From NCBI RefSeq assembly GCF_021310995.1, contig NZ_CP054151.1:971501-1035500 (forward strand): a DNA stretch of 64,000 nt. Direction: 5' to 3'. Both the position numbers and the translations under genes were made by a program. Source of the stretch: Agrobacterium vaccinii. Its GTDB lineage: Bacteria; Pseudomonadota; Alphaproteobacteria; Rhizobiales; Rhizobiaceae. The notes beneath the pieces were generated by a model, which made no database searches, was not told the DNA's origin, and saw only the letters and a list, made by a program, of their open reading frames with translations. The number at the start of each line of letters is the position of its first letter. The stretch's first letter is position 1. Shown piece after piece: positions 55,080 through 64,000 of this stretch.

Positions 55080-56627
55080 TCATGCAGGGGCAGCGTAAGC
55101 CGCAGGATAGGTGGTGTCCGCCATGCCGATAAAGCTTTCGCCACGACGGCCAACCATGCCCGGCGCCGCGAAAGGCCGTGGGAAAACGACCTGTGCTGCG
55201 GCTTTGACCTTGGCGATCTCCGATAACGCGGCAATGTGGTCAGCAGGCATATCGACATTGACGATGATGTCTGCATGGGGACCCGTCGTCATGCGCGGGG
55301 TGTTCATCGCATCTTCGATATCCATGCCAGCATGCACAATCATGCCGGTCAACTGCGCAAGTGATGGCACGATCTGGTTACCACCGGCGGCGCCATAGGC
55401 GGCAAATGTGCCATCGGCATCGGTGAGGACAACGGGGCACATATTGCTCGGCGCATAGGCGTTCGGCGTCAGGGAATTGGCACGACCAGGGGTGGGATCG
55501 AACCAGGACATGCCGTTGTTCAGCAGAATGCCGGTCGAGGAGGACAAAGCCCGTGCGCCGAACCGATTCAGCAAGGTGAAGGTGATTGCCACCATCCGCC
55601 CCTCGCTATCCACGGCATTGACCTGCGTCGTGCTGGTCTTGTTGGTGGTCTCCGCCGGGTTGAGCCTGCGGCGGTGAGCGCCAAAGGATTCCCAAAGGGC
55701 CTGAGACATGGCGGTAAAGAACTGGGCATCTACGGGGCCAATACCACGGGTCTTGTCAAAGAAGTCCAGAGCATCGAACAGGCGTTGCCCGGCACTCGTT
55801 TCTCCTGCAACATGAAGCGTCTTGCCTTGCAAGGTCATGCTTCGTGCCGGGTATAGCTGCGCTTCGTAAACCGCGAGATCGTCAAGCGTCATGAAGCTGC
55901 CGCCCGCTTGCAAATCTGCAATCAGCTTTTGGCCAATGGAACCGCCATAAAGCGCGTCCGGACCATCCTTGGCCAGTGACTCCAGTGTTTCGGCCAGTGC
56001 CGTCAACGGCAGAACGGTACCGGGTTCCGGCGGATAACCATCCGGCATGAACACGCTGCGCGTGCCTTCATCCTTGGCAAGACCGGATGCTGCAATGGCG
56101 ATGGCAAGTGTGGTATGCCAGTCAACGACGAGACCCTTTCGGGCACGGTCGATAGCCGGTGCGAGTGCTGCGTCGAAACCGATCGTTCCATAGCGCTTCA
56201 GCGCCTCTGCAAAGCCGCGCACGCAGCCGGGCACGACCGCAGCGGTAAACCCGTCCACATTACGGTTTTCCAAGGAGGCGGGATGACCGATGAATGTCTT
56301 GATGGTGGGGTCAGGCCGGTAAAAATCAGCATCGAAAGAGGATGGCACACGCCCGGTAAATTCGATGGTCTCGACCGTTCCATCGGGCTGCGCCACCAGC
56401 ATGTAACCGCAGGCGGCAAGGCTGGTCATCCACGGTTCGACCGTCTGCAAGGTGAAGGCCGCGGTAACAGCCGCATCGACGGCATTTCCCCCGGCACGCA
56501 GCACGGCGGCACCTGCTTCCGCCGCCACGAAATGCTGAGACGTGACCACCCCTTTTGGGCTGACACCCGGCGTCTTGCGCGTTGTGCTACGCTCGACGCG
56601 CAGATGATCGAATTGGGGATTTTCCAT
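55080..56627 (-). CDS. ggt: Gamma-glutamyltransferase-family protein
   Basis: A 515-residue N-terminal-nucleophile hydrolase. GVVTSQHFVAAEAGAAVLRAGGNAVDAAVTAAF is the typical start; TSTTQVNAVDSEGRMVAIT contains the nucleophilic Thr exposed by self-cleavage; LLNNGMSWFDP and YGAAGGNQIV bind the glutamyl group. The usual GTTHxSVVD is altered to STTQVNAVD. No signal peptide is visible with ATG 56627, so it may act in the cytoplasm. Its start overlaps the RraA-like stop (TGATG). Confidence 0.88.
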   Translation of the reverse strand: MENPQFDHLRVERSTTRKTPGVSPKGVVTSQHFVAAEAGAAVLRAGGNAVDAAVTAAFTLQTVEPWMTSLAACGYMLVAQPDGTVETIEFTGRVPSSFDADFYRPDPTIKTFIGHPASLENRNVDGFTAAVVPGCVRGFAEALKRYGTIGFDAALAPAIDRARKGLVVDWHTTLAIAIAASGLAKDEGTRSVFMPDGYPPEPGTVLPLTALAETLESLAKDGPDALYGGSIGQKLIADLQAGGSFMTLDDLAVYEAQLYPARSMTLQGKTLHVAGETSAGQRLFDALDFFDKTRGIGPVDAQFFTAMSQALWESFGAHRRRLNPAETTNKTSTTQVNAVDSEGRMVAITFTLLNRFGARALSSSTGILLNNGMSWFDPTPGRANSLTPNAYAPSNMCPVVLTDADGTFAAYGAAGGNQIVPSLAQLTGMIVHAGMDIEDAMNTPRMTTGPHADIIVNVDMPADHIAALSEIAKVKAAAQVVFPRPFAAPGMVGRRGESFIGMADTTYPAAYAAPA

Positions 56628-57304
56628 CACTTCGCCTCCAGCGCTGCCGCCACCATGCGGCTTGCGCCAGAGAGATCGCCAAGCTTCTCGCCAGCCTCGA
56701 TCTTGCCCTTGTTGCGCCCTGCCCGCGCCTGCCGGATCATGGCTTCTTCCACGACCTCTTCCGCCTCGTCGACAGGGATGACGAGGATACCGCTGGCATC
56801 TGCAATGACCACATCTCCCGGCATAACAGGCACATTGCCGCAGGAGACAGGAAGGTTGAGGGAGCCACCCAGATCGTTCAGCCGTGTGGTGATGCCGGAC
56901 ACGCCGCGCGACCACAAGGGCATGCCCAGATCGATGATTTCCTCAACATCCGTACATGGCCCGTCTATGACGACGCCGATGGCTCCAGCGGTTTTGATGG
57001 CGAATGCCACCCCGCCGCCGATGCAGGCGTGCCGGTCATCGCCGAGGCGATCCACAAAAAGAAAGTCGCCAGGGCGGATGACGGAGACCGCATGGTGGAG
57101 TAAGGTGGAATCCGTTGCGGGAATGGCGACGGTGACGGCAGTGCCGACCAAGGTACGGCCCGCATCGACAACAGGCGTGATGGAGCGATGGACGAAACCA
57201 CGGTGGCGAAAATGCCCGATGGTGGCAACCTCGACACTTTCGAACTTGGCGATCAGTTCGGGATCGATCTGCTTGGGTTGGGCGCCGATATGGTACTTCT
57301 TCAT
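56627..57304 (-). CDS. RraA-like aldolase/decarboxylase family protein
   Basis: A 225-residue RraA/HMG-aldolase family protein: VVDAGRTLVGTAVTV, GDFLFVDRLGDDRHACIGGGVAFAIKTAGAIGVVIDGPCTDVEEI, MPGDVVIADASGILVIP. In active aldolases the loop reads DGxxRD; here it is DGPCTD, so the substrate-binding Arg is replaced by Thr. It may act on a different acid. Start 57304 overlaps the ATPase stop by 4 bases. Confidence 0.82.
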   Translation of the reverse strand: MKKYHIGAQPKQIDPELIAKFESVEVATIGHFRHRGFVHRSITPVVDAGRTLVGTAVTVAIPATDSTLLHHAVSVIRPGDFLFVDRLGDDRHACIGGGVAFAIKTAGAIGVVIDGPCTDVEEIIDLGMPLWSRGVSGITTRLNDLGGSLNLPVSCGNVPVMPGDVVIADASGILVIPVDEAEEVVEEAMIRQARAGRNKGKIEAGEKLGDLSGASRMVAAALEAK

Positions 57305-58944
57305 GACAGATCCTCTGCAATTTTGGCGGCTTCCGGCTTGTGTTGCCAACCCTTGCCTGGAACCGCGGCAAGCAATTCTCTCGTGTAGGCATCTTTCGGC
57401 GCGCCAAACAGCGATGCCGGATCACCCCGCTCAACGATGCGACCGTGACGCATGACGGCGATGTTGTCGCAAATCTGACTGGCAACCCGCAGATCATGCG
57501 TGATGAACAGGATGCCGAAACCAAGCCGCGCCTGCATTTTTGCCAAAAGTTCCAGCACCTGCGCCTGCACCGAGACATCGAGAGCGGAAACGGACTCGTC
57601 GGCAATCAGCAGTTCCGGCTCGACGGCAAGCGCGCGGGCAATGCAGATACGCTGTCTCTGCCCGCCGGAAAATTCATGCGGAAACCGCGTCGCCGAAGCC
57701 CGATCCAGACCGCAGGCCTCCAGCAGATCGAGCGCACGCTGCATGGCGGCTTTCCTGTCCAGACCGTGGACGATAGGTCCTTCGGCAATGGCATCCCCGA
57801 TACGCTGACGCGGATCGAGCGCCGTATAGGGATCTTGAAAGACGATCTGGACCTTGCGTCGCGCTTCCCGCAGTGCCTTGCCACGCAGGCCCGAAAAATC
57901 GCCATCCGAAATGACAATATCGCCGCTTTCAGGCTGGACGAGGCGAATGACGCATTGCGCCAGCGTGGATTTTCCAGAACCGGATTCGCCGACGAGCCCC
58001 AGTGTTTCACCGCGGCGGATGGTGATATCGACGTCGTCTACAGCCTTGACGACACGACCGGACCCGAAAACGCCTGACAGGGAAAACGTCTTGATGATGT
58101 TTTTCGCGATGAGGACGGGCGTCCCGAGGCCCTCCCGTTCCTTGCGAGGTGTGAGCGTCGGCACCGCCGCCAGCAATCTTTTCGTGTAATCCTGTTGCGG
58201 ATGATTGAGAACGTCGTCCCGCGATCCGATTTCGATGAGTTTGCCCTTTTGCATGACTGCCACGCGGTCGGCAATTTCAGCCACCACGCCGAAGTCATGG
58301 GTGATGAAAATAATGCCTGTTTCGTGCCGCTCTCTCAGTTCGAGCATCAGCTTGAGGATTTGCGCCTGTGTTGTCACATCGAGCGCCGTCGTCGGTTCAT
58401 CCGCAATCAGCACGGAGGGTTCGAGCGCGAGCGCCGTGGCAATCATGACGCGTTGGCATTGGCCACCGGACAGTTGATGCGGATAGGAATGAAAGATCTG
58501 TTCAGGGTTGGGCAGTTGCACTTCCTGGAACAGCGTGATGACCCGTTCCTTGATTTCTGCATTCGACAGAGACGTGTGCACCCGAAACGCCTCGGACACC
58601 TGTTCACCGATGCGGAAGATTGGGTTGAGCGCGGCGGCCGGCTCCTGAAAAATCATCGCGATGCTGCGTCCGGTGATGCTGCGCCTTGTCGCGTCATCAA
58701 TCGTCAGGAGGTTCTTGTCCTCGAATATGACCTTTCCGATTGGCTTGCCAAGATTGCTGGGCAGCAATCCCATGGTGGCAAGCGCCGTCAGGGATTTGCC
58801 GGAACCGGATTCACCCACGATGCAGAGGATTTCACCTTTGGCGACAGTCAGGGACAGGTCCTCGACTGCAAAGCTGCGCTCTGCGCCCTGCGGCAAGGGA
58901 ACGCTCAAGTGGTCGATCGACAGCCTTACGTCACTCATGGTCAA
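57301..58944 (-). CDS. Double-domain oligopeptide ABC transporter ATPase
   Basis: A 547-residue fusion of DppD- and DppF-type ATPases. Each half has Walker A ([22 protein letters not shown]), a signature ([18 protein letters not shown]) and Walker B ([22 protein letters not shown]). Works with the two permeases and binding protein to import a peptide-like compound. Overlaps the creatininase-like gene by 4 bases. Confidence 0.93.
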   Translation of the reverse strand: MTMSDVRLSIDHLSVPLPQGAERSFAVEDLSLTVAKGEILCIVGESGSGKSLTALATMGLLPSNLGKPIGKVIFEDKNLLTIDDATRRSITGRSIAMIFQEPAAALNPIFRIGEQVSEAFRVHTSLSNAEIKERVITLFQEVQLPNPEQIFHSYPHQLSGGQCQRVMIATALALEPSVLIADEPTTALDVTTQAQILKLMLELRERHETGIIFITHDFGVVAEIADRVAVMQKGKLIEIGSRDDVLNHPQQDYTKRLLAAVPTLTPRKEREGLGTPVLIAKNIIKTFSLSGVFGSGRVVKAVDDVDITIRRGETLGLVGESGSGKSTLAQCVIRLVQPESGDIVISDGDFSGLRGKALREARRKVQIVFQDPYTALDPRQRIGDAIAEGPIVHGLDRKAAMQRALDLLEACGLDRASATRFPHEFSGGQRQRICIARALAVEPELLIADESVSALDVSVQAQVLELLAKMQARLGFGILFITHDLRVASQICDNIAVMRHGRIVERGDPASLFGAPKDAYTRELLAAVPGKGWQHKPEAAKIAEDLS

Positions 58945-59765
58945 ATCGCCTTTTGTGTCTGGTCAGACGGAGAGCGCATGTCGAAGGCGCGCATGTGATC
59001 GACGAAGCGGCTGCAAAAGCCGACGAGATGCTGAACGATCCGCTCGCCTTTTTGGGCTGTTGCCAGCAGCGGATCGCCGCCCAGCATGCCATCGACATTC
59101 ACTTCATGGCAGTTGAGCGGCACATTCACCGGCATGCCTTCGAACTGGACATTGTTGACCCCACCCGTGGCAAGCCCGAATGCCTTTGCGCGACCGGCTG
59201 GTCTTGCGAGGTCCATGCGCAGCAACTCGGGAAAGAGATGCATATAAACAGAGGTGAGCGGTTCCCCGCCATGGCCGCGCGCCGCAGCAACCGCCGGACC
59301 ATGCAATTCCTGCCACAGGGCGTCCGGTATCGACTGCCACAGATTGATCGATGCCACCGACACGCCGCGTTCTGCACGGGCACGCCGTACCGCCTGATCA
59401 ATCAGTGACGCGTTGGTCGTATGACCGTTAAGGATGAGGATATGATCGATGCCGTGATCCAGAAAGGCTGCAACCATATCCTCGACAAGAGCCATGAAGG
59501 TTGCGGGCCGCAACTGGATGCCGCCGGGAATGGTCTTGAAGAAATCGGCATAGCCGAAAGGCACGGTCGGTGCCACGATAGCGCCGGACATCTCGGCCAC
59601 CTTGAGCGCGATGGCCTCAGTCAGCATGAAATCACCCATGGGGGCATGGGGCCCTTGCTCTTCCTGGCTGCCGAATGGCAGAAGGATCACGGGTTTCTCT
59701 GGAAGACGTTCGCGAAACTCCGCGAACGTCATGTCTTTTAGGGCGTTCTTGCGCATGTTGCTCAT
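58941..59765 (-). CDS. Creatininase-family amidohydrolase
   Basis: A 274-residue protein with the creatininase fold: FGSQEEQGPHAPMGD, ILILNGHTTNASLI, RGHGGEPLTSVYMHLFP. In creatininase the first motif is ExHGxH...GTD; here the first His is Gln and GTD is GD, so the metal site differs and a non-creatinine substrate is likely. Start ATG 59765 overlaps the binding-protein stop (TGATG). Probably hydrolyses a cyclic or N-substituted amide imported by the ABC system. Confidence 0.85.
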   Translation of the reverse strand: MSNMRKNALKDMTFAEFRERLPEKPVILLPFGSQEEQGPHAPMGDFMLTEAIALKVAEMSGAIVAPTVPFGYADFFKTIPGGIQLRPATFMALVEDMVAAFLDHGIDHILILNGHTTNASLIDQAVRRARAERGVSVASINLWQSIPDALWQELHGPAVAAARGHGGEPLTSVYMHLFPELLRMDLARPAGRAKAFGLATGGVNNVQFEGMPVNVPLNCHEVNVDGMLGGDPLLATAQKGERIVQHLVGFCSRFVDHMRAFDMRSPSDQTQKAI

Positions 59766-61342
59766 CACACCAACTTGAAGTAGTCGCCGTAGATGCGCAT
59801 TTCGCCGTTCGGCTTGAGGCGGAACTCGATGCCGGAACGGTGGGCGCAGTTATAGACGCTCTTCCACATGTAATAGCCCGGCGTGACGCGCTGCCACTCA
59901 TCGGAAAGGGCAAGATACGCAGCCTTGCGCTCCTCGAATTCGATCGCAGAATCGAATTTCTTGCCAAGATCAAGGAATTCAGGCGTCGGATCCCAGGTCT
60001 TCCAGCTTGCCGTTGAACGCGATGCCGTCGGACCCCAATCCAGCCAGAGCGGCTGATACGGGTCTCCCGGAATGAAGTCCGAACTCATGGACATGTTCAT
60101 CATGTGGTATGGCCGACGATAGACCAGTTCGAAATTATCCAGCACCTGCGCCTGCACATTGACGCCGATTTCGCGCCACTGCTCGATCATGATTTCGGCA
60201 GCCGCCTCGTAGTTCGGGTAGAACTGGCGCGTGATATGCCAGATCAGCGTTTCACCCTTGTATTTCGTCTTGGCAACCAGCGCCTTGGCGGCTTCGACAT
60301 CGTAGGGAAGCTTGACCGGCAAATTCGGATCATAGAACTTGCCATATTCCTTGAAGTTGAAGGGCACAGCTGGATGTTCGGTCGTTCCGTTGAACAACGC
60401 CTGAACAATGGCATTCATATCGATGGCCTGAACCATGGCATAACGCAGGTTCGGATCGACCAGCGGATTGTCCACGGGGTCCGGCCGCGTATTGAACGCA
60501 ATCGCTGGGTAATTATCCGCCAGAACGCGCTTCAGCGTAACACCATCATAGCTTTCCAGCGACGCTTCCTGGTCGGTCGGAATATTGACGATGAAGTCGA
60601 ACTCTTTCGAGACCAGACCGGCCATGCGTGCAGCGAATTCGGGAATGATCTTCCAGTTGACCTTCTGAGCCGGAGGAGGCCCCGCCCAATATTCATCGAA
60701 CGCATCGAGGACCATGATCTCGCCAGAACGGAAGGTTGTGACCTTGTAGGGCCCGGTACCGATCGGCTTTTGACCAAAGGCATCGACGCCCACTTCCACA
60801 TAATATTTCTTCGGCACCACGAAGCCGATATAGCCGGTCAACTTGGCTGGAATGTTGGGATCGGGTGCGGCGGTTTCGATCTCGAACGTATATTTTCCGG
60901 TTGCTTCGACCCGCTTGAAACCCGCCGTAAATGTCTTGCCACGCGGTTCGAAAGGTTTCTCGCCCCAGAGACGCTCTGGCGACAAAGTGAAGACCGCGTC
61001 CTCGGCAGTCATTTCACTGCCATCGTGGAATTTCACGCCCTCGCGAAGGGTGAATGTCCAGATATTGCCCTTCTGCTCCCATTTGGTTGCAAGCTTGGGC
61101 GCGAAGATCAAACCATTCTCGTCATTGATATAATCCCGCTCGACCAGCGTATCGTAGAAATTCGGAAAGATGCGGCGGGATGTGGTGGAGATGCCGTTGA
61201 TCGGTGCCATCGTCGCCCACAGATTATCGACGGCGACGTTGAGTGTGGGCCGTTGCTGGGCCTGCGCCAACGGCACCCGGCCTGCCAATGTGACTGCGCC
61301 TGCTGCGAGCAGGAGACTTCCAACTTCACGCCTGGTAAACAT
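59765..61342 (-). CDS. Family 5 peptide-type solute-binding protein
   Basis: A 525-residue periplasmic receptor. The N-terminus TRREVGSLLLAAGAVTLAGRVPLAQAQ is a twin-arginine-like signal with an Ala-x-Ala cleavage site. FTLREGVKFHDGSEMTAEDAVFTL and YKVTTFRSGEIMVLD are typical of DppA/OppA. It defines the specificity of the importer. Confidence 0.92.
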   Translation of the reverse strand: MFTRREVGSLLLAAGAVTLAGRVPLAQAQQRPTLNVAVDNLWATMAPINGISTTSRRIFPNFYDTLVERDYINDENGLIFAPKLATKWEQKGNIWTFTLREGVKFHDGSEMTAEDAVFTLSPERLWGEKPFEPRGKTFTAGFKRVEATGKYTFEIETAAPDPNIPAKLTGYIGFVVPKKYYVEVGVDAFGQKPIGTGPYKVTTFRSGEIMVLDAFDEYWAGPPPAQKVNWKIIPEFAARMAGLVSKEFDFIVNIPTDQEASLESYDGVTLKRVLADNYPAIAFNTRPDPVDNPLVDPNLRYAMVQAIDMNAIVQALFNGTTEHPAVPFNFKEYGKFYDPNLPVKLPYDVEAAKALVAKTKYKGETLIWHITRQFYPNYEAAAEIMIEQWREIGVNVQAQVLDNFELVYRRPYHMMNMSMSSDFIPGDPYQPLWLDWGPTASRSTASWKTWDPTPEFLDLGKKFDSAIEFEERKAAYLALSDEWQRVTPGYYMWKSVYNCAHRSGIEFRLKPNGEMRIYGDYFKLV

Positions 61343-61373
61343 GTTCCACCTTCCTTGATCTTGTTTTATTTAT

Positions 61374-62210
61374 TTACGCGTTTCGTCCCTGAAGCATCGG
61401 GTCAAGCCGGTCGCGCAGCCAGTCCCCGACGATGCTCATCGAGAGTGTTACGAGGAAAATCACCGTGCCGGGCACAACAGAAATCCACCAGGCGGTTGAG
61501 AGGTAGTCGCGACCATCGCCAAGGATCTGACCGAGGCTCGTCTGCGGTGCCTGGATGCCGAGACCGAGAAAGCTCAGCGACGTCTCAAGCAGGATGATTT
61601 GCGGAAATGTCAGCGTCACTTGAACGATCAAAGCACTTGCGACATTGGGCAGCACATGCCGCACATAGAGCCTGCTATTGCCAGCGCCCAGTGCGACGAT
61701 GGCCTTGGCGTAGGGCTGGTTGACCGCCGACAGCACGACACCCCTGGCAAGACGGGCATATTTTTCCCATCCAAACAGTCCCATCAGCAGGATGAACAAT
61801 GTCAGACTGTTGCCGAAGAATGCCAGAAGCGTCAGCGTGATGAGGATGAACGGCAGCGATGCCTGGAAATCCACCAGCATCATCAGCACCTCATCCACCC
61901 AGCCGCGGAAATGGGCGGCAATGAAGCCGATGAGAGAGCCGAAAACGGCGCCGATGATCGTACCTGCCATGGCGACCGTAAGGGACATCTGCAAACCGGC
62001 AATGACACGGGCGACCATATCGCGACCGATGCGATCCGTTCCGAGCGGGAAATCCGGGTTACCGCCGAGAAATGCCGGGGGCTTCAGACGCGCAAGCAGG
62101 TTCTGTTGCGTAACGCCATGCGATGTAAAGATATTTCCGACGATGGCGATGAACACAGTCAGTGCCAGCACGACCACAGCGAAAATGAGAATGGGAGAGC
62201 GGCGCTTCAT
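61374..62210 (-). CDS. DppC-type ABC permease
   Basis: A 278-residue membrane protein: an N-terminal helix (ILIFAVVVLALTVFIAIVG), PLGTDRIGRDMVARVIAG, the EAA loop AIVALGAGNSRLYVRHVLPN and final LETSLSFLGLGIQAPQTSLG. Start 62210 (MKRRSPIL) is preferred over a longer frame that overlaps the partner gene. Confidence 0.92.
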   Translation of the reverse strand: MKRRSPILIFAVVVLALTVFIAIVGNIFTSHGVTQQNLLARLKPPAFLGGNPDFPLGTDRIGRDMVARVIAGLQMSLTVAMAGTIIGAVFGSLIGFIAAHFRGWVDEVLMMLVDFQASLPFILITLTLLAFFGNSLTLFILLMGLFGWEKYARLARGVVLSAVNQPYAKAIVALGAGNSRLYVRHVLPNVASALIVQVTLTFPQIILLETSLSFLGLGIQAPQTSLGQILGDGRDYLSTAWWISVVPGTVIFLVTLSMSIVGDWLRDRLDPMLQGRNA

Positions 62211-62220
62211 CGTAATCGTC

Positions 62221-63141
62221 CTATTTCGCGACGCGAATACGCGGGTCAAGCAAACCATAAAGCAGGTCCACGATGAGGTTGGCCATGACCATGGTGACCG
62301 CCATGATGAGAACCAACGCTTGCACGACTGCAAGGTCGCGAGACGACACGGCTGTCACGAGCAATCTGCCGACACCAGGCCAAGCAAACACCGTTTCCAC
62401 CACAATCGCACCGGCAATGAGTTCACCCAGATTAAGGCCGATAATGGTGATGATCGGGATACCCGCATTGGGAAGCGCGTGGAACACGATGCGTTTCCAG
62501 TAACGGACACCTTTTGCGGCCGCTGCTCGGATATAGAGCTTGTCCAGCACCTCCAGCATGGCCGAGCGCGTGAAGCGGGCAAGTGTTCCGGCCGTAAATG
62601 TTGCAAGCGTCAGAGCCGGCATCAGGACATGCCATATCGTTCCCGTACCGGAACTGGGAAGCCATTGCAGGCCAAGCGAAAACAACAGGATGAGAAGGAT
62701 GCCGAGGAAGAAATTTGGTATGGCGAAGCCGAATACGGCTGTGGCCATGATCAGATTGTCGAAGGGCGAGCCACGCTTGATGGCGGCGATGATGCCCGCC
62801 GGAATGCCGATGAGGATTGCACCGGCATAGGCAAACAGCCCCAGCATGATCGTCCATGGCACACGTTCCGCAATGATGTCGATGACTTCCCGACCGTCGC
62901 GGTAGGAGATGCCGAACTGGCCCGTGGCCATCTGTCCGATGTAGCGAAAATATTGAACCCAGAGTGAGTCATCGAGCCGCCATAAGGCTCGAAACTGTTC
63001 TATCTCGTCAGGTGTAGCATCCGCCCCGACAAGCGCGACGACCGGGTCTCCGGACGTTCTCAGAACAACGAATGTGAAGGTCACGACGAACCACAGCGTC
63101 AAAGCTGTACGCAGTATTTTCAGCAACCAGAAGCGTGTCAT
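62221..63141 (-). CDS. DppB-type ABC permease
   Basis: A 306-residue membrane protein starting with ILRTALTLWFVVTFTFVVLRTSGDP, then LDDSLWVQYFRYIG, YIRAAAAKGVRYWKRIVFHALPN (EAA loop) and VETVFAWPGVGRLLV. First gene of the operon; 10 bases before dppC-type. Divergent from the LysR gene over 124 A/T-rich bases. Confidence 0.92.
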   Translation of the reverse strand: MTRFWLLKILRTALTLWFVVTFTFVVLRTSGDPVVALVGADATPDEIEQFRALWRLDDSLWVQYFRYIGQMATGQFGISYRDGREVIDIIAERVPWTIMLGLFAYAGAILIGIPAGIIAAIKRGSPFDNLIMATAVFGFAIPNFFLGILLILLFSLGLQWLPSSGTGTIWHVLMPALTLATFTAGTLARFTRSAMLEVLDKLYIRAAAAKGVRYWKRIVFHALPNAGIPIITIIGLNLGELIAGAIVVETVFAWPGVGRLLVTAVSSRDLAVVQALVLIMAVTMVMANLIVDLLYGLLDPRIRVAK

Positions 63142-63265
63142 AGTGCTCCGTTTTCTGGAATTAATGTTTCAGCTATTCCCGTTATTTCATTAGTTTTTTT
63201 CAGATAATCACGGAAATAAATTATTATCTATTACAAAATGAGCCGGGTATTGATATCTGTAGGAT

Positions 63266-64000
63266 ATGAAATACGGCATAGAGTTTCGTCACCTTCACTA
63301 TTTTGCCTGCGTAGCGGAGGAGCTGCATTTCAGCCGCGCGGCAGACCGGCTTGGCATGGCACAAGCGCCTCTCAGCCAGCAGATTCGTCAACTTGAGGAA
63401 CGCATCGGAACGCGTCTTCTATCGCGCACGACACGCAGCGTGAAACTGACGCCGGCGGGAGAGATTTTCCTGCGTCATGCGATGGAAATACTAGGTGGTA
63501 TCGACAGGGCGGTCACGCACACCCGTTCTATTTCCGGCGACGATAGTGGAAAGATTTACGTGAGCGGCGTTCACGTTGCCCTGTCGCATGTGCTGCCTAG
63601 CGTCATTGCCGAGTTTCACAAGCAATATCCGAATATCCAGGTCGATGTGCAACTGCTCGGCACCGCCAGCCAATTGGAGATGCTTCAGAACGGAACCGTT
63701 CAAGTGGCCTTCATCCGCCCCACCAATCCTGCGGGCTTTCTGAAAACCGAGCATCTGCTGAAAGAAGGATTTGTGGCAGTACTCCACAAGGATCACCGCT
63801 TGGCCAAGCAGGAAGCCATCAGCGTCAAGGATTTTGCCGGTGAACCCATCATCACCTATGCGCCAACGGTTGGTGCAAGTTATCACCATGTCATCATGGA
63901 TGCGTTCCGGCTCGCAGGGATCTACCCCATGGTGGTTCAGGAAGTATCACACACGCTTGCCATAGCCACACTTGTTGCGGCGGGCGTCGGCATTGCCATC
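63266..64000 (+). CDS. LysR-family regulator (runs off the window)
   Basis: From ATG 63266 (AGGA just before) 245 residues are visible without a stop. The HTH FRHLHYFACVAEELHFSRAADRLGMAQAPLSQQIRQLEERIGTRLL is canonical LysR and the effector domain begins at SGKIYVSGVHVALSHVLPSVIAEFHKQYP. Divergent from the dpp-type operon, so it probably activates it in response to the substrate. Confidence 0.93.
   Translation, partial: MKYGIEFRHLHYFACVAEELHFSRAADRLGMAQAPLSQQIRQLEERIGTRLLSRTTRSVKLTPAGEIFLRHAMEILGGIDRAVTHTRSISGDDSGKIYVSGVHVALSHVLPSVIAEFHKQYPNIQVDVQLLGTASQLEMLQNGTVQVAFIRPTNPAGFLKTEHLLKEGFVAVLHKDHRLAKQEAISVKDFAGEPIITYAPTVGASYHHVIMDAFRLAGIYPMVVQEVSHTLAIATLVAAGVGIAI

Noticed and set aside
60104..61597. 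497-codon plus-strand frame
   Set aside because: Antisense to the solute-binding protein gene, which has signal peptide and family motifs.

Overview
The window reads as an alphaproteobacterial chromosome, most likely Rhizobiaceae of the Agrobacterium/Rhizobium type. The evidence is the family mix (DppBCDF-type peptide importers, IS630/IS5/IS1182/IS6/TniA-like elements), the moderately high-GC coding, and an orphan type VI secretion (T6SS) vgrG locus built as vgrG-DUF2169-PAAR-like-rhs. This assignment is inference; no rRNA or housekeeping marker is present. No T6SS core genes (sheath, baseplate, ClpV) are in view, so the T6SS genes here are payload modules for a machine encoded elsewhere.

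Layout. 0-1.1 kb: chromosomal end of a flavin-nucleotide-binding protein gene and a tRNA-Gln(CTG). 1.1-22.2 kb: a genomic island. A tyrosine recombinase lies just after the tRNA, and a 20-bp copy of the tRNA 3' end recurs at 22.20 kb. Its left part carries two recombinases, a helicase remnant, and possible defence genes (DUF4365 nuclease-fold protein, HEPN protein, pentapeptide-repeat protein). Its right part is a detoxification/efflux block: MarR, three SDRs, a quinone oxidoreductase, an Old Yellow Enzyme, two TetRs and an RND pump. A ~160-bp repeat at 7.1 and 22.06 kb suggests two elements accreted at the same tRNA. 22.2-24.3 kb: a decayed second integrase and small phage-like genes. 24.5-29.1 kb: a graveyard of insertion sequences.

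29.4-40.0 kb is the first toxin module. On the minus strand vgrG, a DUF2169 adaptor, a DUF4150 PAAR-like tip, a small unknown, a ~1,500-residue Rhs protein with a C-terminal ADP-ribosyltransferase-like toxin, and a small candidate immunity gene form one operon. An ADP-ribosylglycohydrolase gene converges on it with a 4-bp overlap. The logic is a NAD-dependent ADP-ribosylating effector with a possible two-part immunity: a cognate blocker plus an enzyme that removes the modification.

42.2-48.7 kb is a second T6SS payload bracketed by two same-orientation IS630 copies. It holds a truncated DUF4123 adaptor, an unknown, a WHH-type HNH nuclease toxin interrupted by an in-frame amber codon before its catalytic motif, a SUKH immunity protein, a CDC123/D123-family ATP-grasp protein, a PAAR protein and an AP2-like protein. 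A second AP2-like gene sits divergent from vgrG.

48.7-54 kb holds a cold-shock gene, transporter-gene remnants, an isochorismatase-family hydrolase, HxlR and hemerythrin genes, and a paralogue of the unknown gene at 9.5 kb. 54.2-63.1 kb is a compact catabolic operon: a peptide-type ABC importer with creatininase-like, RraA-like, gamma-glutamyltransferase and N-formylglutamate amidohydrolase genes. A LysR regulator reads divergently from it and runs off the window end.
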